Assembly: GCA_025935735.1 (NCBI GenBank)
Contig: JAICUS010000136.1
Coordinates: forward strand, 1 to 11,750
Direction of reading: 5' to 3'
Length of the DNA stretch: 11,750 nucleotides
From: Solirubrobacteraceae bacterium
Lineage (GTDB): Bacteria; Actinomycetota; Thermoleophilia; Solirubrobacterales; Solirubrobacteraceae
In this document: positions 1-5,316 of the stretch, piece after piece
Layout: each line of letters begins with the position of its first letter
How positions within the stretch are numbered: position 1 is the stretch's first letter
The notes under the pieces: model-generated
Databases searched by the model: none
What the model was told of the DNA's origin: nothing
Seen by the model: the letters and a program-made list of their open reading frames with translations, nothing else
Translations under genes and position numbers: made by a program

Positions 1-266
1 CGCTCGACGAGATGCTGCCCGGCTCGACCGTGCACGACCCGGTCAACCAGGTGATCTCCTCCGAGGAGCTGCGGTCGCTCGTGGCCTGCCTCTCGACCGT
101 GCTGTCCGAGCTCGAGTCGCGCGTGCTGAGCCTCTACCTCGACGGCTACTCCTACACCACGATCGGCGAGCGGCTGGGCTGCGATTGCAAGACGGTGGAC
201 AATGCCCTGCAGCGGGTTAAGCGCAAGGTCGGCGCGCATCTCGCGTCGCGAGCCGTCCCCGCCTAA
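1..266 (+). CDS. sigH: SigH-like RNA polymerase sigma factor, C-terminal part
   Basis: This is the 3' end of a sigma-70 family gene. The reading frame is open from the window edge (first full codon at 3), so the N-terminus with region 2 is missing. The visible residues match region 4, which contacts the -35 element. An acidic and hydrophobic lead-in (LSELESRVLSLYL) is followed by a helix-turn-helix (YTTIGERLGCDCKTVDNALQ) and a basic tail (RVKRKV). The 'KTVDNALQRVKRK' ending is typical of the SigH family, known from Bacillus sporulation and also found in non-sporulating actinobacteria. The frame ends in TAA at 264-266. The next gene starts 15 bp downstream on the same strand, so the two could be co-transcribed, although a -10-like box lies in the gap. 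The family call is firm; the regulon cannot be seen from here. Confidence 0.88.
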   Translation, partial: LDEMLPGSTVHDPVNQVISSEELRSLVACLSTVLSELESRVLSLYLDGYSYTTIGERLGCDCKTVDNALQRVKRKVGAHLASRAVPA

Positions 267-267
267 T

Positions 268-273
268 TACCCT
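268..273 (+). promoter_or_regulatory. -10-like box (TACCCT) before the 282 gene
   Basis: A TACCCT box matching TANNNT ends 8 nt before the GTG start at 282. There is no Shine-Dalgarno sequence in the gap. This fits a leaderless or near-leaderless start as seen in other actinobacteria. No -35 is obvious. Confidence 0.3.
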
Positions 274-281
274 CTCACTTC

Positions 282-650
282 GTGCCCACCTGGCTGATCA
301 TCGTCATCGTCGTCCTGATCCTGCTCGCCGCGGGCGGCATCCTCGCCCGCTCGCAGCAGCTCAAGCGCTCACGCCCCGCGTTCGAGCGCAACCTCGCGCA
401 GGTCGAGCGCGACCTCGTCGCCGCGGCCGCCGCCGACCGCGGCTGGGACCGCGAGCACCTCGAGGCCGCCGCGCGCCGCATCGGCAGCGAGCAGCTCGGC
501 TCCGAGCCCGAGGAGCTGACGCTGATCGAGGTGCTCGACCGCCCGGGGACCGATCAGGACGAGGCCGTCTTCGACGTCCGCGCCGGCGGCAAGCGCCACC
601 GGCTCGTGCTCGGGCGCAAAGACGGCGACTGGATCGCGGCGAACCGCTAG
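282..650 (+). CDS. Small single-pass membrane protein, unknown function
   Basis: This 122-residue protein has an N-terminal hydrophobic helix at residues 3-22 (WLIIVIVVLILLAAGGILA). A basic stretch follows (RSQQLKRSR), which suggests that the remainder is cytoplasmic. Residues 30-70 are charged and look helical. The C-terminal 50 residues contain short alternating stretches (EAVFDVRAGGKRHRLVLGRKDGDW) that look like a small beta-rich fold. I do not recognise a family. The GTG start is chosen because it sits just before the membrane helix and just after a TANNNT box. The frame ends at 650 in a CTAG whose other strand is the stop of the LOG gene, so the two genes converge with a 4-bp overlap. 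GC-rich codon use matches the neighbours, which supports a real gene. Confidence 0.75.
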   Translation: MPTWLIIVIVVLILLAAGGILARSQQLKRSRPAFERNLAQVERDLVAAAAADRGWDREHLEAAARRIGSEQLGSEPEELTLIEVLDRPGTDQDEAVFDVRAGGKRHRLVLGRKDGDWIAANR

Positions 651-1381
651 GCGGCCTTGCGGCGCGGCGCCCGCGGGCGCCGGTGCTCGACCGCCTCGAC
701 GCAGTCCAGCACCTGCTCGGCGGAGTCCGCGAGCACGAGCGACTCGACGTCGGCGGGTTTGATGTTGCCCTCCTCCTGCACGGTCTCGCGCAGCCAGTCG
801 AGCAGCCCGGACCAGTAGCCCGAGCCGACCAGCACGATCGGGAAGTAGCGGATCTTCTCCGTCTGGCGCAGCGTCGCCGCCTCGAACAGCTCGTCGAGCG
901 TGCCGAACCCGCCGGGGTAGACCACGAACCCGCTCGCGTAGCGGACGAACATGACCTTGCGCGTGAAGAAGTAGTGGAAGGTCAGCGCGTGGTCGACGTA
1001 CGGGTTGAGCCCCTGCTCGTGCGGCAGGTCGATGCCCAGGCCGACCGACGGGACGCCCGCCTCGCGCGCACCGCGGTTGGCCGCCTCCATGATCCCGGGG
1101 CCGCCGCCGGTGATGACGGCATAGCCCCGCTCGCCGAGCCGCCGCGCGAGCGTGCGCGCGGCGACATAGCGGGGGTGGTCGCGCGGCGTGCGGGCCGAGC
1201 CGAAGATCGACACCGCCTTGCCGATGTGGGAGAGCTGCGCGAACCCCGCGCGCAGCTCGTCCTGGATGCGCAGCAGCCGCTGCGCGTCGGTGAGCTCCGA
1301 GAAGATCGCGTCCGTCTCGGCCTCGAGCAGCTCCTCGTCCAGGGACGTCGGCAGCCGGGGCGGGTGCGGAAGCTCGCTCAC
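647..1381 (-). CDS. LOG-family protein (TIGR00730; nucleoside 5'-monophosphate phosphoribohydrolase type)
   Basis: This 244-residue Rossmann-like protein has both LOG hallmarks: GGGPGIMEAAN at residues 92-102 and PGGFGTLDE at 156-164, the PGGxGTxxE motif that carries the active-site Glu. LOG proteins hydrolyse the N-glycosidic bond of nucleoside 5'-monophosphates (cytokinin ribotides in plants and actinobacteria; AMP-like substrates for some bacterial relatives), releasing the base and ribose 5-phosphate. The substrate cannot be read from sequence. The frame stays open upstream to 1450. I choose GTG at 1381 because the protein becomes family-like there, the extra 23 residues are Arg/Cys-rich and would overlap the upstream gene, and a TACAGT box lies 6 nt before it. 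It starts 19 bp after the DUF2339 gene stops and is probably co-transcribed with it. The tail is Arg-rich (RRPRAPRRKAA). Confidence 0.9.
   Translation of the reverse strand: MSELPHPPRLPTSLDEELLEAETDAIFSELTDAQRLLRIQDELRAGFAQLSHIGKAVSIFGSARTPRDHPRYVAARTLARRLGERGYAVITGGGPGIMEAANRGAREAGVPSVGLGIDLPHEQGLNPYVDHALTFHYFFTRKVMFVRYASGFVVYPGGFGTLDELFEAATLRQTEKIRYFPIVLVGSGYWSGLLDWLRETVQEEGNIKPADVESLVLADSAEQVLDCVEAVEHRRPRAPRRKAA
666..681. repeat. Perfect 16-nt GC palindrome near the convergent gene ends
   Basis: GGCGCCCG is followed directly by its reverse complement, 15 bp past the stop of the 282 gene and inside the last codons of the LOG gene. In RNA it would fold as a 6-bp all-GC stem with a CGCG loop. 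There is no U-tract. It might weakly stop transcription reading out of the 282 gene, but GC-rich coding DNA gives such palindromes by chance. Confidence 0.25.
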
Positions 1382-1387
1382 ATGGCA

Positions 1388-1393
1388 ACTGTA
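1388..1393 (-). promoter_or_regulatory. -10-like box (TACAGT) before the LOG gene
   Basis: On the minus strand, TACAGT matches TANNNT and ends 6 nt before the GTG at 1381. It lies in the 19-bp gap after the DUF2339 stop. It could provide a leaderless internal start for the LOG gene in addition to read-through. No -35 is evident. Confidence 0.35.
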
Positions 1394-1400
1394 GGGATCG

Positions 1401-3404
1401 TCAGCGGGCCTCCGCGTCGCGTAGATCCGGCAGCGGCAGCGGGCGGACACGCTGCCAGGCGAAGCCGCCGGCCAGCAGCAGCACGCCGAGCCCCATCAGC
1501 GAGCCGACCCGGGCGAGCGAGTCGAGCGCCGACAGGTCGTAGAGGAACACCTTGCCGGCGGTGAGCGCGAGCAGCCCCAGCCCGGCCCGGCGCAGCACGC
1601 GGTCGTCGCGGACGAGCCCGGCGACGACCAGGGCCACGCCGACGACTCCCCACAGGACGCTGAGCAGGGTCTGGGCGGTGAGCGCCGGCTGGACGGCGCT
1701 GACCAGCTCGACCGAGGCGAGGTAGAGCACGGTGCCCGCGGCGGCGCCGCCGAGCGCGGCGCGGCCGTCGCGCGGCAGCGCCCGGGCGGCGAGCGCGAGC
1801 GCCCCGGCCGCGGCGGCCAGCGCGCCGGCGGCGGGCAGCGGATGGGCGAGGCCGTCCAGCAGCGCCGTGGGCGGTGCGAGCACGATGAGTGCGTCCAGCA
1901 GGGCGAGCCCGGCGAACGCCGCCGCGGCGTACACGGCGACCGGGTCGCGGTCGCGCCGGGCGAGCGCGGCCAGCCCCGCGGCCTGGCCGGCGAGCGCCGC
2001 CGTGAGCGCGACGCCGTCGAGCGCGAGCACGGACAGGTAGACCAGCAGCGCCAGCGCGAGCACGTCGAGCCCGACCCGCCGGCGGCGGTCCGCGAGCCGC
2101 GCCGAGATCGCCGCCCCCGCGGCGACCGCGGCCACGGCGAGGATGCCGGCAGCGGACGGCGGGCCGCCGCTGACGGGCGCGTCGACGATCAGCGCGTGCG
2201 CGAGCGCCGAGAGCAGGTGCCCGCCGAGCCCGGCCAGCGCGAACACGCGGTCCGCGCTCGCCCGCGGCCGGCGCGCCAGGACGCCGAACCCGATCGTGCC
2301 CGCCACCCAGCTCAGGACCAGCGGCAGCCCGTTCGTGTAAGCGGCCAGCGCGATGTCGGCCAGCACGATGCCGAGGCCGAGCGCGACCAGCGAGAGCTCA
2401 CGGGAGATACGACCCCGCCCGCCCCGCCGCGTGCCGGCCAGGCCGACGCCGAGGTGCACGGCGGCGACGGCGACGAGCGACACGTTCGCGGCCGCGAGCG
2501 ACGTGTGCCCGAATCCCGCGTAGCCGGCGAAGTCGACGACCAGCGCGTTGAGCACGAGCAGCGCGACCGCCGAGGCGCGCACGTGCGGCTCGCGGCGGCG
2601 CAGCTCGAAGCCCACGGCCGCCACGACGGTGAGCGCGCCGAACACCGCGACGATCGGCGCGACGTGCGCGGGCGTGTCGTCGAAGACCAGCGGGGCCATC
2701 CACTGCACCGCGGTCAGGCCGAACGCGGCGAAGCCCAGCGCGGTCCAGCGCTGCCACACCAGCACGGCGACGGTGGCCGCGTAGGCGATGGCCAGATACA
2801 CGAGCGGGTCGGCGTCGGAGACCACGGCGGGCGCGAGCAGCGCGCCGCACAGGCCGATCCAGCCCATCAGCGGCGCGCGCCAGCGGACGGCGAGCGCGGT
2901 CGCGGCGCCGCCCACCAGCAGCGCGCCGGTCAGCGCGAGCCGGTCGTCGATCAGGTCGTAGTGGCTGCCGGCGGCCACCAGTGCACCGAACGCACCGGCC
3001 ACGCCGGCGGCGGCCGCGGCGATCGCTGCGGCGTTGCGCCCCCGCCGCTCGCGCAGCCACACGCCGGCGCCCAGCAGCGCGAGCGAGATCGCGCCGGCCA
3101 GCGCCGTCCGCGCGCCCTTGCCGAGCCAGCCGCGCGACACCGCGATGGTGAGCAGGAACGCCAGCCCGGCCACCACGGCGATCCCACCCAGCCAGGCCAG
3201 GACGCTGCCGCCGAAGAGGTCCTCGAGGTCGCGGCCGGGAGCGCGCGGCGGCCGCGTGGCGCCGGGTGAGGGGGTGGCGGCGGCCGGCGGCGCGATGCTC
3301 GCGACACGCGGCGCCGGGCGCACGGTGCGGGCGCCGCTCTCCAGCAGCTCCTCCAGGGCGTGCGTGCGCGCCTCCAGGGCGGTGACGCGGTCCTCCAGCA
3401 ACAT
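1401..3404 (-). CDS. DUF2339 multi-pass membrane protein
   Basis: This is a 667-residue integral membrane protein. Residues 1-23 form a short coiled coil (LLEDRVTALEARTHALEELL). A Pro/Ala-rich linker runs to about residue 58, and many closely spaced hydrophobic helices fill the rest. The segment around residues 60-95 (GGSVLAWLGGIAVVAGLAFL, then SRGWLGKGAR) is typical of the DUF2339 family, whose function is unknown. The frame is open to 3446, but ATG at 3404 is chosen: AAGGAGAGG lies 3 nt before it, a -35/-10 pair lies at the right distance, and the longer forms would begin inside the promoter. The gene is divergent from a TetR gene whose likely operators cover this promoter, so repression by that TetR is inferred. 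The LOG gene follows 19 bp downstream on the same strand. Confidence 0.85.
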   Translation of the reverse strand: MLLEDRVTALEARTHALEELLESGARTVRPAPRVASIAPPAAATPSPGATRPPRAPGRDLEDLFGGSVLAWLGGIAVVAGLAFLLTIAVSRGWLGKGARTALAGAISLALLGAGVWLRERRGRNAAAIAAAAAGVAGAFGALVAAGSHYDLIDDRLALTGALLVGGAATALAVRWRAPLMGWIGLCGALLAPAVVSDADPLVYLAIAYAATVAVLVWQRWTALGFAAFGLTAVQWMAPLVFDDTPAHVAPIVAVFGALTVVAAVGFELRRREPHVRASAVALLVLNALVVDFAGYAGFGHTSLAAANVSLVAVAAVHLGVGLAGTRRGGRGRISRELSLVALGLGIVLADIALAAYTNGLPLVLSWVAGTIGFGVLARRPRASADRVFALAGLGGHLLSALAHALIVDAPVSGGPPSAAGILAVAAVAAGAAISARLADRRRRVGLDVLALALLVYLSVLALDGVALTAALAGQAAGLAALARRDRDPVAVYAAAAFAGLALLDALIVLAPPTALLDGLAHPLPAAGALAAAAGALALAARALPRDGRAALGGAAAGTVLYLASVELVSAVQPALTAQTLLSVLWGVVGVALVVAGLVRDDRVLRRAGLGLLALTAGKVFLYDLSALDSLARVGSLMGLGVLLLAGGFAWQRVRPLPLPDLRDAEAR

Positions 3405-3405
3405 G

Positions 3406-3414
3406 GTCCTCTCC
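3406..3414 (-). promoter_or_regulatory. Ribosome binding site of the DUF2339 gene
   Basis: On the minus strand an AAGGAGAGG-type Shine-Dalgarno stretch lies just before ATG 3404. It decides this start over the longer in-frame candidates at 3428 and 3446. It is one of the few clear Shine-Dalgarno sites in the window. Confidence 0.6.
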
Positions 3415-3416
3415 TT

Positions 3417-3439
3417 GTTGTTGACCATAGGTCGACAAC
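3417..3439. promoter_or_regulatory. Operator-like inverted repeat, site 1
   Basis: Arm GTTGTTGACC, spacer ATA, then arm GGTCGACAAC: 9 of 10 positions pair. It covers the downstream half of the -10 box and the expected transcription start of the DUF2339 gene. Its core (TTGACC, N3, GGTCGA) matches sites 2 and 3, so it is probably bound by the adjacent TetR protein. Confidence 0.6.
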
Positions 3440-3465
3440 GTACCAAGTAGCTGACCGTCGGTCAA
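3437..3465 (-). promoter_or_regulatory. Sigma-70-type promoter of the DUF2339 gene
   Basis: On the minus strand, -35 TTGACC (3465-3460) and -10 TACGTT (3442-3437) are separated by exactly 17 nt. The expected start near 3430 gives a leader of about 26 nt that contains the Shine-Dalgarno sequence. Operator site 2 overlaps the -35 and site 1 overlaps the -10 and start, a layout suited to repression. Confidence 0.6.
3452..3464. promoter_or_regulatory. Operator-like perfect palindrome, site 2
   Basis: TGACCG, a central T, then CGGTCA: a perfect 13-nt palindrome. It overlaps the -35 of the DUF2339 promoter. Its centre is 30 bp from the centre of site 1 and 21 bp from that of site 3, close to whole helical turns. 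Confidence 0.6.
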
Positions 3466-3471
3466 CAGCAA

Positions 3472-3487
3472 CTGACCGATGGTTGAT
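3472..3487. promoter_or_regulatory. Operator-like site 3, degenerate
   Basis: CTGACC, spacer GAT, then GGTTGA. It keeps the TGACC-N3-GGT core but has a weaker second arm than sites 1 and 2. It lies across the tetR -10 region, so it would suit autoregulation. Confidence 0.45.
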
Positions 3488-3492
3488 AGGCT
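3484..3492 (+). promoter_or_regulatory. Extended -10 (TGATAGGCT) before tetR
   Basis: TG, one base, then TAGGCT matches the extended -10 form TGN-TANNNT. It ends 9 nt before the ATG at 3502, leaving almost no leader. No Shine-Dalgarno sequence or convincing -35 is visible. Operator site 3 overlaps it. Confidence 0.4.
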
Positions 3493-3501
3493 CGCGCCGA
3501 G

Positions 3502-4083
3502 ATGCCCGCGTACACGCGCCTGGATGTGGACGAGCGGCGGCGGCGGCTGCTGGAGCTCGGGGCGGACCTGTTCACGCGGTTCGCGTACGACGAGCTCTCG
3601 ATGTCCCGGATCGCCAAGGAGGCCGGGATCTCGAAGGCGCTGCTCTACCACTACTTCCCCTCCAAGGAGGCGTACTTCGTCGCCACGCTGGAGGAGAAGG
3701 CGGCCGAGCTGGCGGCCCGCACGGAGCCCGACGAGAGCCTGTCGCCGCTCGAGCAGCTGTCAGCGTCGCTGGAGGCTTATCTCGCCTGGGTCGAGGAGAA
3801 CGCGGGCAGCTACGAGAAGATGATCCGGTCGTCCTCGGTGCCCGAGGTGCGCGCGCTGCTGGACCGCGTCCGCGGCGAGACGGCGCAGCGGATCGTCGAC
3901 GGCATCCGGGGCGACAAGCCGGCCACGCCGGTCCTGCGCGCCGCCGTCGGCGGCTGGCTGTGGTTCATGGACGGCGCCTGCCTGGACTGGCTCGAGCACC
4001 GCGACATGGACCGCGAGACCGTGCACGGGCTGCTGCTGGCCACGCTCGCCGGCGCCGTGCTCGCCGCCGGCGAAGGGCTCTGA
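3502..4083 (+). CDS. TetR-family transcriptional regulator
   Basis: This 193-residue protein has the length and layout of TetR repressors. The N-terminal DNA-binding domain has its helix-turn-helix at about residues 31-52 (SMSRIAKEAGISKALLYHYF) followed by the family's PSKEAYF continuation. A helical, variable ligand and dimer domain fills residues 60-193. TetR proteins bind palindromic operators as dimers and release DNA when a small ligand binds; the ligand cannot be inferred. The ATG at 3502 leaves the normal short N-terminal arm before helix 1. The gene is divergent from the DUF2339 gene, with three similar palindromic sites in the 97-bp gap, so I infer that it represses both that gene and itself. 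It converges on the FKBP gene with a 5-bp gap and no room for a terminator. Confidence 0.93.
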   Translation: MPAYTRLDVDERRRRLLELGADLFTRFAYDELSMSRIAKEAGISKALLYHYFPSKEAYFVATLEEKAAELAARTEPDESLSPLEQLSASLEAYLAWVEENAGSYEKMIRSSSVPEVRALLDRVRGETAQRIVDGIRGDKPATPVLRAAVGGWLWFMDGACLDWLEHRDMDRETVHGLLLATLAGAVLAAGEGL

Positions 4084-4088
4084 AGGCG

Positions 4089-4622
4089 CTACTTGATCTT
4101 GAGCATGTCCACGACGAACACCAGCGTGGAGTTCGGCGGGATCGGGCCCGAGCCCTGGGGCCCGTAGCCGAGCTCCGGCGGGATGGTCAGCACGCGCCGG
4201 CCGCCCACCTTCATCCCCACGACGCCCTTGTCCCAGCCCGGGATCACCTGGCCGGCGCCGAGCGGGAACGAGAACGGCTGGTGGCGGTTCCAGGAGGCGT
4301 CGAACTCCGTGCCGTTCTGGTAGAGCGCGCCGTCGTACTGCACGGTCACGGTGTCGCCGGCCTTGGCCGCCCTGCCGTGCCCCTTGGCCAGATCCTTCTT
4401 CACCAGCTTCGCCGGGGGCGTGGCGTTGATCGGCGTGATGACGATCTTCGGCTTGGCGCCCAGCGCGCCCGTCACCTTGACCTTGCCCACGGGGGCGGCG
4501 GTGGCGGTCGCTGTCGGCTTGGCGGTCTTCGTCGGGGTCGCGGCCGTCTCGTCCTTCTTGGAGGACCCGCCACAGGCGGCGAGGAGCACGGCGCAGGCAA
4601 GAGCAGGCAAGAGTCGGCGCAT
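4089..4622 (-). CDS. FKBP-type peptidyl-prolyl isomerase, lipoprotein
   Basis: This 177-residue precursor carries a lipoprotein signal, MRRLLPALACAVLLAACGG. The lipobox LAAC has the lipidated Cys at residue 17. A Ser/Lys/Thr/Ala/Pro-rich linker (18-45) leads to a C-terminal FKBP domain at about 70-177. Conserved FKBP pocket elements are present: VQYDG (94-98), FDAS (107-110), FSF (117-119), GQVIPGW (124-130), PPELGYG (148-154) and the closing IPPNSTLVFVVDML (161-174). The protein would catalyse prolyl cis-trans isomerisation and assist folding outside the membrane. ATG 4622 is preferred to an in-frame TTG at 4634, because the TTG overlaps a TACCCT box and the ATG places the signal peptide directly at the N-terminus. 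It stands 38 bp downstream of upp on the same strand, so partial co-transcription with upp is possible. Confidence 0.93.
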   Translation of the reverse strand: MRRLLPALACAVLLAACGGSSKKDETAATPTKTAKPTATATAAPVGKVKVTGALGAKPKIVITPINATPPAKLVKKDLAKGHGRAAKAGDTVTVQYDGALYQNGTEFDASWNRHQPFSFPLGAGQVIPGWDKGVVGMKVGGRRVLTIPPELGYGPQGSGPIPPNSTLVFVVDMLKIK

Positions 4623-4633
4623 CGCGGTCGGCA

Positions 4634-4639
4634 AGGGTA
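4634..4639 (-). promoter_or_regulatory. -10-like box (TACCCT) before the FKBP gene
   Basis: On the minus strand TACCCT ends 11 nt before ATG 4622, giving a leader of only a few nucleotides. It argues for the FKBP gene having its own start and against the TTG at 4634, which lies inside the box. Confidence 0.3.
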
Positions 4640-4645
4640 GCCGCC

Positions 4646-4659
4646 GCGGATGAATCCGC
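4646..4659 (-). other. Short hairpin after upp
   Basis: GCGGA, a 4-nt loop and TCCGC form a 5-bp stem just past the upp stop codon. No U-tract follows, so it is a weak terminator candidate at best. It may only slow read-through into the FKBP gene. Confidence 0.2.
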
Positions 4660-4660
4660 C

Positions 4661-5290
4661 TTACCGGTCGGTGCCGAAGATGCGGTCGCCCGCGTCGCCC
4701 AGCCCGGGGCGGATGTAGCCGTTGCCGTCGAGCTGGCGGTCGATCACCGCCGTGGTGATCGGCACGTCCGGGTGTGCCTCGCGCAGCGCCCGCACGCCCT
4801 CCGGCGCCGCCACCAGGCAGACGAAGTGCAGCCGCCGCGCGCCGGCGCGCTTGAGCCGGGCGATCGCCTGCTTGCCGCTCCCGCCCGTGGCCAGCATCGG
4901 GTCGACGACGAACACCTCGGCGCTCTCCACGCCCGACGGGATGTTCTCGTAGTAGCCGACCGGCCGCAGCGCCTCCTCGTCGCGGTACATGCCGAGATGA
5001 CCGACGCGGGCCTCCGGCACCAGCCGCAGGAACCCGTCCACCAGCCCGAGTCCGGCGCGCAGGATCGCCACCACGAACACCTCGTCCGCCAGCCGCAGGC
5101 CGGTCGTCTCCTCCAGCGGCGTCTCCACCCGGACATCCGTGCCGCGCAGGCCGCGCATCGCCTCATAGCCCAGGATCAGCGCCGCGTCGGTCAGCGTCTC
5201 GCGGAACACGCGGTGCGGCGTGTCCCGGTCGCGCAGGATCGACAGCAATCGCGCGAGCAGCACGTGGTCCACCACCGTGACCCCATCCAT
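4661..5290 (-). CDS. upp: Uracil phosphoribosyltransferase
   Basis: This cytosolic salvage enzyme converts uracil plus PRPP to UMP and pyrophosphate. The 209 residues are the usual full length. Diagnostic stretches are AILRAGLG at 75-82, the MYRDEE loop at 101-106, the PRPP-binding motif VVDPMLATGGSGKQA at 128-142 and the C-terminal uracil-binding segment GNGYIRPGLGDAGDR (189-203). ATG 5290 gives the normal N-terminus and has a TACGTT box 7 nt upstream. The gene is divergent from the CYTH-cytidine deaminase operon with only 26 bp between the two starts. Its substrate is the uracil released by the pyrimidine phosphorylase of that operon, so the two units complete one pathway: cytidine to uridine to uracil to UMP. 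Confidence 0.97.
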   Translation of the reverse strand: MDGVTVVDHVLLARLLSILRDRDTPHRVFRETLTDAALILGYEAMRGLRGTDVRVETPLEETTGLRLADEVFVVAILRAGLGLVDGFLRLVPEARVGHLGMYRDEEALRPVGYYENIPSGVESAEVFVVDPMLATGGSGKQAIARLKRAGARRLHFVCLVAAPEGVRALREAHPDVPITTAVIDRQLDGNGYIRPGLGDAGDRIFGTDR

Positions 5291-5297
5291 GGCGCGG

Positions 5298-5303
5298 AAC
5301 GTA
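5298..5303 (-). promoter_or_regulatory. -10-like box (TACGTT) of upp
   Basis: On the minus strand TACGTT matches TANNNT and ends 7 nt before ATG 5290, suited to a leaderless transcript. It sits one base away from the -10 box of the divergent operon. The same hexamer is used in the DUF2339 promoter. Confidence 0.45.
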
Positions 5304-5304
5304 C

Positions 5305-5310
5305 TAGGGT
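5305..5310 (+). promoter_or_regulatory. -10-like box (TAGGGT) of the CYTH-cytidine deaminase operon
   Basis: TAGGGT ends 6 nt before ATG 5317, so transcription would begin at or next to the start codon. No Shine-Dalgarno sequence is present. The same TAGGGTCGCG string precedes the adenosine deaminase gene at 8641. Confidence 0.45.
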
Positions 5311-5316
5311 CGCGTC

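Noticed and set aside
369..1388. Long minus-strand frame overlapping the LOG gene in another phase
   Set aside because: It is Arg/Ala-rich without motifs and is the shifted shadow of the LOG gene, whose frame contains GGGPGIMEAAN and PGGFGTLDE.
1842..3269. Long plus-strand open frame opposite the DUF2339 gene
   Set aside because: The product is an Arg/Gly/Glu/His-rich low-complexity chain, as expected from the antisense of GC-rich hydrophobic codons; the minus strand encodes a coherent membrane family.
3360..4640. Long plus-strand frame across tetR and the FKBP gene
   Set aside because: It crosses a promoter region and two genes on opposite strands and encodes low-complexity sequence; both overlapped genes have clear family motifs.
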